Assembly: GCA_001464815.1 (NCBI GenBank)
Contig: LNDW01000015.1
Span: 248,001-312,000 of the forward strand
Length of the DNA stretch: 64,000 nt
Direction of reading: 5' to 3'
Origin: Betaproteobacteria bacterium Ga0077527
GTDB lineage: Bacteria > Pseudomonadota > Gammaproteobacteria > Burkholderiales > SG8-41
A program made the position numbers and the translations under genes. Below are positions 8,291 through 15,296 of the stretch, in pieces. How positions within the stretch are numbered: the first letter of the stretch is position 1; each line of letters begins with the position of its first letter. Below the pieces are notes generated by a model. The model was not told the origin of the DNA. It did not search any database and saw only the letters and a program-made list of their open reading frames with translations.

Positions 8291-8638
8291 ATGAGAAAAG
8301 GCAGCATCCTATTTACCGGCAGTTCCGGCCGCCAGTATTCATTCATGGTGTGGTCGCTCGACACCCTGTTCAAACCGATGGGCGGCGTTTATTTCGTGAC
8401 CGAACGCCGGGTGATCAAGGGCGCGCACCTGCGGCCCCGCCACAACCCCATTTTCATCGGCCAGACCGACAACCTCGCCAGCACCTTCAACGACAGCAAG
8501 CTGCCCGAGCGTTACATGGAATTCGGCGCCAACTGCCTGTGCGTGCACCTGCACGACGATGCCGGACAACGCGCCGACATCGAGAAGGACCTCCTCGGCG
8601 CCTACAGCACGGACTGCAACCCCAGCCGTCCGCTGTAA
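8291..8638 (+). CDS. GIY-YIG-like small protein, catalytically doubtful
   Basis: A 115-residue protein whose pattern fits the GIY-YIG fold. GGVYFVTER at about residues 31-39 stands for the GIY strand, and HNPIFIGQTDNLASTF at about 51-66 for the YIG strand. The tail ADIEKDLLGAYSTDCNP carries the glutamate and the terminal P-x-C-N-like element typical of small GIY-YIG proteins. The tyrosine of YIG is replaced by phenylalanine and the usual arginine after the YIG strand is not obvious, so nuclease activity is uncertain. It is the third gene of the small operon and is followed by a rho-independent terminator. Confidence 0.6.
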   Translation: MRKGSILFTGSSGRQYSFMVWSLDTLFKPMGGVYFVTERRVIKGAHLRPRHNPIFIGQTDNLASTFNDSKLPERYMEFGANCLCVHLHDDAGQRADIEKDLLGAYSTDCNPSRPL

Positions 8639-8663
8639 CACCCCGCGCCTCCAGCACCCCCAA

Positions 8664-8706
8664 CGCGCAAGGCGCCGCCCTTGCCGGGGCGGCGCCTTGC
8701 GCGTTT
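8664..8706 (+). terminator. Rho-independent terminator, 17-bp perfect stem
   Basis: The arms at 8664-8680 and 8687-8703 pair perfectly (17 bp) around a 6-base loop and are followed by TTT. It ends the 7.6-8.6 kb small-gene operon. Confidence 0.8.
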
Positions 8707-8758
8707 ACAATCCCTGCAGCACCCGACCGACATCGGGCGATTTGCCTCAATACAACTA

Positions 8759-8788
8759 TAACTAATTGATTTAATTGAGTAATTTATG
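8759..8788. repeat. AT-rich 30-bp motif, diverged copy D
   Basis: TAACTAATTGATTTAATTGA and then GTAATTTATG align with copies A-C but with more changes. The start codon of the lyase gene (8786) falls at its end. Confidence 0.4.
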
Positions 8789-10234
8789 AGCGACAGCGCA
8801 CACACCCTCGACATCAACGCCACCTTCCGCGGCGGCGGCCGTTCGATTGAATGGCTGGATGAAATCAACAAGGCCTGCATCGTCATGCTCGCCGAGACCG
8901 GCATCGTGCCGAAGGATGTGGCCAAGCGCATCGCCAGGGGCATCGCGCAGGTCATCGAAAACGAACGCACGGGTGAGAAGCGTACTTCAGCGGACTATCT
9001 GGACTACGAACCCCGCCTGATCGCCGTCGCCGGACAGGAAGCCTCGCGGCTGCACACCGGCCGCAGCCGGCAGGACCTGGCCTCGACCATTGCGCGGATG
9101 AACCTGCGCGACGGCCTGCTGCACACCATCGGCGCGCTGATCGCCGACCGCGAGAAACTGCTCAAGCGCGCGGAAGAACATATCGAAACCATCATCCCCG
9201 CCTACACCCACGGCGTGCAGGCGCAACCGACGACGTTTGCGCATTACCTGCTGGCCTTTGAATCCGCCCTCGCTCGCGCGACCGAGCGTCTGCAGCAGGC
9301 CTGGACGCGGGTGAATAAATGCCCGCTGGGCACGGCAGCGCTGGCGACCTCCAGCTTCCCGCTCGACCGGCACCGCCTGGCGGAGCTGCTGGGTTTTGAC
9401 GGCCTGGTCGAAAACGCCTACGACGCCAACCACCTCGCACCCATCGACAGCGCACTCGATGTCGCCAATGCCTATGCAATGACCGCGGTGCAGACCGGCA
9501 TGTTCGCGCAGGACCTGCACACCCAGTACGCCAACCCCACACCGTGGTTCATGCTTGGCAGCGGCGAACTCACCGGCACCAGCAGCATCATGCCGCAGAA
9601 GCGCAACCCCGCCGCCCTCGAACAGCTGCGCGCGCAGTCCAGCATCCTGTTGAGTGAAATGCAGACCATGACCTGGGTCTCGCACAACAACCGCACCGGC
9701 ATGTTCGATTACCGCATGTATGACCCGGTGCCCTATGCCCGCGCGCTGACCGTGTTCAAACTCTTCGGTAGCGTGGTCGATGCGGTGGTGGTCAACAAGG
9801 CGCGCGCGCTGGAAGAAGTGAACGCCGATTACTCCACCACCACCGAAATTGCCGACGCCCTGCTACAGAAAGCCGAAGTGCCCTTCCGCACCGGCCACCA
9901 TTTCGCGAGCAAGCTGACGGACTACGGCCGCGGCAAGGGCCTGAAGATCCACGAAATCCCCTACAGCGAAGCGCAACGGATTTACGAGGAACAGGCGAAG
10001 GACAAACTGCCGCTGACGGAAGCGGAATTCCGCGAGGTGATCAGTGCGGAATATATGGTGTTTGGGAGGAAGGGGTTGGGGGGGCCGCAAACGGAAGAAA
10101 TGAGGCGAATGGTTGACAATAAAAGTGCCGAAACGAGCACCAATTTGAATTGGCTAAAAATGCAGACCGGGATCCTTAAGCGATCGCAAATTACTAATGA
10201 GAATATGTTTTTGGCAGTTTCGGGCGAACCCTAA
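8786..10234 (+). CDS. Argininosuccinate-lyase-family enzyme with an AT-rich 3' end
   Basis: A 482-residue member of the fumarase/argininosuccinate lyase superfamily. It has HTGRSRQD near residues 90-97 and the catalytic-loop signature GTSSIMPQKRNP at 264-275. No arginine genes are adjacent, so it may act on another N-succinyl or amino-acid adduct. Codon use is GC-rich up to about residue 435. From roughly position 10090 the coding sequence becomes AT-rich to the end. The tail (NLNWLKMQTGILKR) still resembles a lyase C terminus, so a recombination junction inside the gene is likely. Its TAA overlaps the next gene's ATG (TAATG), suggesting translational coupling. Confidence 0.88.
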   Translation: MSDSAHTLDINATFRGGGRSIEWLDEINKACIVMLAETGIVPKDVAKRIARGIAQVIENERTGEKRTSADYLDYEPRLIAVAGQEASRLHTGRSRQDLASTIARMNLRDGLLHTIGALIADREKLLKRAEEHIETIIPAYTHGVQAQPTTFAHYLLAFESALARATERLQQAWTRVNKCPLGTAALATSSFPLDRHRLAELLGFDGLVENAYDANHLAPIDSALDVANAYAMTAVQTGMFAQDLHTQYANPTPWFMLGSGELTGTSSIMPQKRNPAALEQLRAQSSILLSEMQTMTWVSHNNRTGMFDYRMYDPVPYARALTVFKLFGSVVDAVVVNKARALEEVNADYSTTTEIADALLQKAEVPFRTGHHFASKLTDYGRGKGLKIHEIPYSEAQRIYEEQAKDKLPLTEAEFREVISAEYMVFGRKGLGGPQTEEMRRMVDNKSAETSTNLNWLKMQTGILKRSQITNENMFLAVSGEP

Positions 10235-10908
10235 TGGCCACCGCTTGGCCATCGATTACGCATTTGACCGCAGAAGCACTGTTGGTCGTTGATCTGCTTG
10301 ATCGATGTCAAGACTCTCTTTTTCCAGCAGAAGCCGTACTCACCCACAATGTTACTAAAGCGAGACTACGCGAATTAATGGCTGGGCGCAGTACTGCACG
10401 CCTTGCGCTCCAACTCTTCGGAATGGAGCCAGCGCCAATTCTTCAAACGAAATACGGAGCCCCCGCTTGGCCTCAAGGATTTTGCGGTAGCCTGAGCCAC
10501 AGCCATAAACACATTGCAGTACTACTTGCCCGTTCGTCTCATTTCACTTCCGTTGGAGTCGATATCGAAGACGGGCGGCCACTGGGCGCAGCGATTTCAA
10601 CAACGGTCGTAACTACGCGAGAATTGCAAGTAGTTAGTCGTGCAGGCTGGGAAGCCCTAGGAAGCACGGCCGAAGGCTTGGCTTTCAGCGCAAAAGAAGC
10701 CGTATTCAAATGCCAATTTCCAATCACGCTTGATACGTCGCTGGATTTCCTCGACGTAAGGCTTAAATGTGGAAAATTCGCGAATACTCTCGCAATCCAA
10801 ACTGTCGGCTCATCACGACCACGACTCACTGCAATTCAAAATCTTATTAATATTCATGCACTTAATTCATTTGGGGTAACTATTGTTTATGCATTGCTAG
10901 ATCGGTAA
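10234..10908 (+). CDS. 4'-phosphopantetheinyl transferase, Sfp/EntD type
   Basis: Transfers phosphopantetheine from CoA to a serine of a carrier protein. The 224-residue length and motifs fit: GRSTARLAL at 51-59, the substrate-loop GSLSHSHKHIAVLLA at 85-99, the magnesium motif GVDIED with D110 and E112, and the third motif FSAKEAVFK at 151-159 with E155. It opens the AT-richer island and is coupled to the lyase stop codon. The next gene encodes a small protein with a carrier-like DS motif that could be its substrate. No polyketide or peptide synthetase is in the window. Confidence 0.85.
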   Translation: MATAWPSITHLTAEALLVVDLLDRCQDSLFPAEAVLTHNVTKARLRELMAGRSTARLALQLFGMEPAPILQTKYGAPAWPQGFCGSLSHSHKHIAVLLARSSHFTSVGVDIEDGRPLGAAISTTVVTTRELQVVSRAGWEALGSTAEGLAFSAKEAVFKCQFPITLDTSLDFLDVRLKCGKFANTLAIQTVGSSRPRLTAIQNLINIHALNSFGVTIVYALLDR

Positions 10909-10959
10909 GGGAACATCACTGAAAATATTGTTTGATTATCAGACATAATAAGGTATTGT

Positions 10960-11355
10960 ATGTCTGGAAAGCAGACGAAAGGGTTCAGAATGGCAACCTC
11001 AAAATCGATGCTAACAGCCGATCAATTCGAACAACTTCTACCGACACTGATCAAGCGCCTGACCTCTGGTTTGGAGAATGAACTCCAAGACTGTGCCTTA
11101 CCGGAACTAGGCGAAGATCCAGGTTCCGATCTATGGAATCTGCCAACCGTCGACTCTAAGACGGTGTGCAAGCTATCTCCCATTGTGCAAGAACTGCTGG
11201 GGCGTCGACTTGAGCCCTCCTGGGTCCGCAAGGGTGGATACGAAAGTGTCGAAGCGGCAATCAACGATGTCGTTGCAAATATGAAAAAAGATTGCGTCGC
11301 AGGTTCACCACAGCCCGCGTCTGCAAAACCTTCAAAAACAGCAGTCACAGTATAG
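10960..11355 (+). CDS. Small protein, possibly a divergent acyl-carrier-like protein
   Basis: A 131-residue protein of no family I can name; a second ATG at 10990 may be the true start. The middle reads PTVDSKTVCKLSPIVQELLG with S66, and 33 residues later comes SVEAAINDVV. In acyl carrier proteins the phosphopantetheine serine sits in DSL, and a similar VQAAIDYI follows 31 residues later. The two segments align with few gaps, though lysine replaces leucine after the serine. Next to a phosphopantetheinyl transferase this suggests a carrier protein, but it is an inference. It ends 9 bases before the regulator gene; the 51-base gap before it is AT-rich and may hold an internal promoter. Confidence 0.55.
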   Translation: MSGKQTKGFRMATSKSMLTADQFEQLLPTLIKRLTSGLENELQDCALPELGEDPGSDLWNLPTVDSKTVCKLSPIVQELLGRRLEPSWVRKGGYESVEAAINDVVANMKKDCVAGSPQPASAKPSKTAVTV

Positions 11356-11364
11356 GAGGCCTCC

Positions 11365-11721
11365 ATGATTGACGAACGAACTCAATTGGCATTGCGCCTC
11401 AAGGAAGTGCGTGAATACCTTGGACTATCGCAGCAGGAAGTTGCCGAAGCATTGAATGTTCCTCGTTCCGCCGTATCGTTGCTAGAAAGTGGGCAACGCA
11501 GAGTGGATTCGGTGGAACTCAAAACGTTGGCGAAGATGTATCAGCGCCCAGTGGGGTTTTTCACTGGAGAGGAAGCCGCTACACCTCTTTTCGGCGATGT
11601 CGCAGTTCTAGCTAAACAAGCTTCGGCGTTATCGACTGAGGATCGGACTGAACTGCTTCGCTTCAGTGAGTTTCTTGCCCAACGATCACAATCGAAAGTA
11701 CGGAATGACGAGCCGACGTGA
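11365..11721 (+). CDS. XRE-family helix-turn-helix regulator
   Basis: A 118-residue Cro/CI-type DNA-binding protein. The helix-turn-helix covers about residues 12-50 (LGLSQQEVAEALNVPRSAVS, then LESGQRR). The C-terminal 60 residues are acidic and helical, as in antitoxin-like regulators that partner ImmA/IrrE peptidases. GGAGG lies just before the ATG. It overlaps the ImmA gene by 17 bases. By analogy with ImmR/ImmA pairs, the metallopeptidase may cleave this regulator to relieve repression of the operon. Confidence 0.85.
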   Translation: MIDERTQLALRLKEVREYLGLSQQEVAEALNVPRSAVSLLESGQRRVDSVELKTLAKMYQRPVGFFTGEEAATPLFGDVAVLAKQASALSTEDRTELLRFSEFLAQRSQSKVRNDEPT

Positions 11722-12700
11722 TGCTATTTTGAGCGGCGCTAGTCGCGCTGCTGAATTGCATACGGGACTAGGGTTGCGAAAGCGGCTTGCCGCTGGCGAT
11801 CGCCCCGTGGACGTTATGGACGTGATGCGGGAACTTGGACTTACGCTGCTGTTTCGCCCTCTGAACTCTCTGCTAGGTGCGTATCTGCCAGGTGCCGGAA
11901 CACCCGGTGTCTTGATTACTACACAACGAGATTTACACGTACAGCGATTTACTGCCGCTCATGAACTAGGACACCATGTCCTTCACCATATGGCCGCAAG
12001 CCTTGACACTGATGTGGGCTACGTTGGAAGGGGCGATCCTGGAAATTACGATAATCAGGAATTAGAGGCGGACTCATTCGCTGCTGAATTTCTCCTCCCG
12101 AAATGGCTAATTGTCGCTCATGCGAAGCGGCATCATTGGGGCAAGAGCGAGCTCAAGAACCCGGATACGGTATACCAATTATCTTTGCGTCTGGGTGCCA
12201 GCTATGCGGCAACTTGCTGGGCTCTTTTGTCGAACAATCTTATTGATCGTGCCACAGTGAATGCGCTTGTGAGCACACCACCAAAAACATGCAAGCAGCG
12301 AGCTATCCCGGACTTCCAACCAGAGTCTTGGCGACGAGACGTCTGGCTGCTTTCTGAGCACGACCGCGGTGTGCATGTGCTAGGAAATCCGGACGATTTG
12401 CTAGTTTTGACGCTCGAGGAACATGTCAGCAGCGGCTATATCTGGGACATAGCACCGATTACTACAGTCGGACTTCTGATAGACATTGATGATCGTCACG
12501 ACTTGGTTGATGGGGCAATCGGTGGCCCGGTAACTCGTCGAGTCGTGGCTCACGGCGCAGCGCAAGGCCATATTCGACTAGAAGAGCGCCGTCCTTGGTC
12601 AAAAGCCGACGAAGCGCACAGCATCTTCGAGATCGACTTGGCGATGATTGGAAGCCAGCCCGAAGGTTTGCCAAGCTGGGATCGCTTGATCGCTGCATGA
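11705..12700 (+). CDS. ImmA/IrrE metallopeptidase fused to a chagasin-like (I42) inhibitor domain
   Basis: A 331-residue two-domain protein. Residues ~60-190 are an ImmA/IrrE (COG2856) zinc peptidase with HELGHH at 86-91 and LEADSFAAEFLLP at 120-132. Residues ~205-315 have the three inhibitory loops of chagasin: SSGYIW near 242-247 (NPTTGYxW loop), GAIGG near 270-274 (GxGG loop) and RRPW at 295-298 followed by a beta-strand. Chagasins block papain-family C1 peptidases, and the next gene, overlapping by ATGA, encodes one. The start at 11705 overlaps the regulator gene by 17 bases; an upstream ATG at 11666 is less likely. I am sure of the peptidase and fairly sure of the inhibitor domain. Confidence 0.8.
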   Translation: MTSRRDAILSGASRAAELHTGLGLRKRLAAGDRPVDVMDVMRELGLTLLFRPLNSLLGAYLPGAGTPGVLITTQRDLHVQRFTAAHELGHHVLHHMAASLDTDVGYVGRGDPGNYDNQELEADSFAAEFLLPKWLIVAHAKRHHWGKSELKNPDTVYQLSLRLGASYAATCWALLSNNLIDRATVNALVSTPPKTCKQRAIPDFQPESWRRDVWLLSEHDRGVHVLGNPDDLLVLTLEEHVSSGYIWDIAPITTVGLLIDIDDRHDLVDGAIGGPVTRRVVAHGAAQGHIRLEERRPWSKADEAHSIFEIDLAMIGSQPEGLPSWDRLIAA

Positions 12701-13365
12701 CAATGCCGAAGCCAGCGGACCTGAGCGTTCTAATTGATCTCAGGGGCAAATGGAAATATGTTCGGGACCAAGGTAACCGCGGTTCCTGTATGGCCTGTGC
12801 ATCTAGTGACGCCAATATGCATGCGCATAATCTCGATCACCCCTTATCTGCTGAGTACCTACTCTTTCAAGCAGCGAAATATATGGCGGGAAACGACGTG
12901 ACAAAAGGCTTGACCTTCCACGCCGTGCAGACAGCATTGCGCGATTGGGGGCAGCCCCACGAAGATGAGTGGCCATACCAAATGATCATGCCGAATCCGT
13001 GGCTTCCTCCCGCGGTGACAACAGTTTGGTGCGCAAATTTAACGCTTGATTTGACACTGCAAGTGCCAGCAATTGTCACTCAAGTTAAATCCGGAAAACC
13101 AGTGATTTTGGGGATCAGATTATCCTCAGGATTCTGGGATGTTCAAGGACCGTTGTACAGAGTTTCACCTGCCGGCCCTGGGTTTGGTGGTCATGCAGTA
13201 CTGGCTGTTGGTCTTAGTGTTGACGCTAGCGGTGAAGAGTTTTTACTTGTTCGAAATAGCTGGGGAGAAGGATGGGGGCTAATGGGGTATGGATGGCTAC
13301 CAGTACGTTATCTAGCAGACAAATTGATCAATTTTTGCACGACGGAACCTTGTGTAAAACCTTAG
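12697..13365 (+). CDS. Papain-like C1 cysteine peptidase, no propeptide
   Basis: A 222-residue papain-fold peptidase. Q25 and C31 lie in VRDQGNRGSCMACASS, H166 in GFGGHAVLAVG and N187 in LLVRNSWGEGWG, a complete Q-C-H-N catalytic set. There is no signal peptide and no room for an inhibitory propeptide, so the enzyme would be active in the cytoplasm unless held in check. Its ATG overlaps the stop of the preceding gene, which carries a chagasin-like C1-peptidase inhibitor domain. This implies a matched toxin-inhibitor or effector-inhibitor pair. The cellular target is unknown. Confidence 0.88.
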   Translation: MTMPKPADLSVLIDLRGKWKYVRDQGNRGSCMACASSDANMHAHNLDHPLSAEYLLFQAAKYMAGNDVTKGLTFHAVQTALRDWGQPHEDEWPYQMIMPNPWLPPAVTTVWCANLTLDLTLQVPAIVTQVKSGKPVILGIRLSSGFWDVQGPLYRVSPAGPGFGGHAVLAVGLSVDASGEEFLLVRNSWGEGWGLMGYGWLPVRYLADKLINFCTTEPCVKP

Positions 13366-13374
13366 AGGAGTTGC

Positions 13375-14196
13375 TTGATGACGCCGCTATCTGATGCAAC
13401 GCGAGCAGGGGCTTGGCTCCAAGCAGCGCGAGTCCTCCTTGATAAGGGGGATCGAATTTACAATTTAATTCTTGAAATCCAGCAGCCAAGCTCAGCAACA
13501 ACAGCATCTCGTGCAATTGAAAAACAGGTTGACGATTTTCTGCGTGCGCACGGATGCCAGCCTAACCATACAGTGGCAGAAACTATTTTTCCGGCTACAG
13601 AATATGCACGCGGCGGACTCGATGCAGTGCTGGCTTACCCAACCACAGTGTATCCCGTCATTAAGCCAGAGCCGGCGAATCGCTGGGGCACCTACGCCCT
13701 ACGAATTACTGAGCGAAAATGTTCAGACGGCTCGACATTCAAGCCACTAGAGTTCCTGATCGCAAAACTACGGAAACAGCTCGCACTGCAGGGAACGAAG
13801 CGCGCCGCCTATGAACTTGACCCGATGGATGAGCCTCTTGATCTAAAACTTTACGAAGCCGATGTCGATCGCAATAACGCCGTTGCAGGACAGTGCTTAA
13901 GTCATCTGAGTTTTAAGCTTGGACCCAATCGCGAACTTTATCTTACAGCTCTGTATCGTTATCAATGGTTTGTACAGAAGGCGCTAGGTAACCTGCTCGG
14001 TCTTGCTCGCTTGCAAAGCTGTATTGCGCGTGAAATCGGTGTGCCCGTTGGGCCATTGGTTTGCCACGCAACCCTTGCGGTTCTGGAGGACAAAAAGGTT
14101 CAAAAAGTACCCTGGAACCCTGCCGCTTTACCAAAGTTAATTGAAAGTTGTGAGCAATGTATGGCTGCCACGGAAACCGGTGAGGTGGCCGCATGA
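13375..14196 (+). CDS. Thymidylate-synthase-like protein
   Basis: A 273-residue protein that I read as a divergent thymidylate synthase fold. N-terminal elements ETIFPATEYARGG and RWGTYALRI match the TS pattern. The catalytic region GQCLSHLSFKL keeps the cysteine; LTALYRYQWFVQKALGNLLG keeps the arginine and the nucleotide-binding asparagine; VGPLVCHATLAVLED keeps a histidine. TS-fold enzymes add one-carbon units to dUMP; phage relatives make 5-hydroxymethyl-dUMP. The neighbouring MazG-like and 5-hmdU-kinase-like genes favour a modified pyrimidine product. Its last bases overlap the MazG-like start (ATGA). Reaction not proven. Confidence 0.68.
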   Translation: MMTPLSDATRAGAWLQAARVLLDKGDRIYNLILEIQQPSSATTASRAIEKQVDDFLRAHGCQPNHTVAETIFPATEYARGGLDAVLAYPTTVYPVIKPEPANRWGTYALRITERKCSDGSTFKPLEFLIAKLRKQLALQGTKRAAYELDPMDEPLDLKLYEADVDRNNAVAGQCLSHLSFKLGPNRELYLTALYRYQWFVQKALGNLLGLARLQSCIAREIGVPVGPLVCHATLAVLEDKKVQKVPWNPAALPKLIESCEQCMAATETGEVAA

Positions 14197-15296
14197 ATCT
14201 GAGCGAATACCAAAATAAGGCTTATGCTACTGCGAAAATCGACTGGAAAAGCCCCAGAGGACGTAACGTACCAATCTTCGGCGTAGTAGGTGAACTCGGC
14301 TCTGTATTCACAGAATTGAAGAAAACACTGCGCGATGGCACTGCTTACACTGAAGGTTTGGGGAATGTCGCCGAAGAGTTTGGTGACGTACTTTGGTATC
14401 TGGCCGCAATCGCTTCGCGTACGGGCCTCTCTCTTGAGGAGCTTGCAGGTAAGCCAATAAAAATTGGCCGCGTGCAGCAGCCGTATGCATACGTCTATGA
14501 TCTTGTTGGAGCTTTCTCTGAGCTCGTTCGAATACTAAGTCGTACTGGGTTCGAGCCAAAGGGAAAAGATCGCGTGCTTTTAGTTACCACTTTGCGCCGG
14601 GCGGTACGCACTACGTTGGTTGCTTTGCAGCACGAAAAGCTGGATTTAAACAAGCTGCTTACCTACAACATCCGAAAAGTTCGAGGTATGTTTGGCCCAG
14701 ATAAGATTCGACCAGCACCGTGCCGCGATGGAAAATTTCCGGACTACGAACAATTACCACGCAAAATGTCGGTGCAATTCCTACAGAGAATTCGCAGTCA
14801 GGATCGAGTGGAGGTTGTCTTGCGCGTCAATGAACTCAACATTGGTGACCGCCTGACTGACAATGCCGCCAAAGACGATGGCTATCGATTTCACGACGCA
14901 TTCCACTTTGCATATGCAGCAGCCTTAGGCTGGTCTCCAGTCATACGAGCGACGTTCCGCTGCAAGCGAAAAAAGGATCCAAAAATTGACGAGGTTCAAG
15001 ATGGCGCGCGTGCCGCGATCATCGAAGAGGCTGTATCGCAGACAGTCTTTGACTATGCCCGAGATCACTCAATGCTCAAGGGGCTTGATCGGATTGATCA
15101 CGGAATTTTGAGAGTGGTGCAGCGCATGGTGCGCGGACTAGAGGTTGAACGCTGTGGACTTTGGGAATGGCAACACGCAATTCTCATAGGATTCAAAGCA
15201 TTCCGCGAGTTACGCGCGAACAATGGCGGCTGGTTAAAACTTGATGCAGAAACACGCTCGCTGACGTTCACCCGCGACGGGTCGGCATCAGGATAA
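14193..15296 (+). CDS. MazG-like nucleotide pyrophosphohydrolase with extra C-terminal domain
   Basis: A 367-residue protein. Residues ~1-85 resemble the all-alpha MazG/NTP-pyrophosphatase domain: GVVGELGSVFTELKK, then NVAEEFGDVLWYLAAIA. The E-x-x-D half of the metal site (EFGD) is kept, but the first E-x-x-E is changed to E-L-G-S, so one metal ligand seems lost. Residues ~225-367 form a second conserved block (DGYRFHDAFHFAYAAALGWS, later DEVQDGARAAIIEEAVS) that I associate with a MazG-related family. It would control the dNTP pool used with the thymidylate-synthase-like partner. It is the last gene of the island operon and converges on the kinase-like gene. Confidence 0.72.
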   Translation: MNLSEYQNKAYATAKIDWKSPRGRNVPIFGVVGELGSVFTELKKTLRDGTAYTEGLGNVAEEFGDVLWYLAAIASRTGLSLEELAGKPIKIGRVQQPYAYVYDLVGAFSELVRILSRTGFEPKGKDRVLLVTTLRRAVRTTLVALQHEKLDLNKLLTYNIRKVRGMFGPDKIRPAPCRDGKFPDYEQLPRKMSVQFLQRIRSQDRVEVVLRVNELNIGDRLTDNAAKDDGYRFHDAFHFAYAAALGWSPVIRATFRCKRKKDPKIDEVQDGARAAIIEEAVSQTVFDYARDHSMLKGLDRIDHGILRVVQRMVRGLEVERCGLWEWQHAILIGFKAFRELRANNGGWLKLDAETRSLTFTRDGSASG

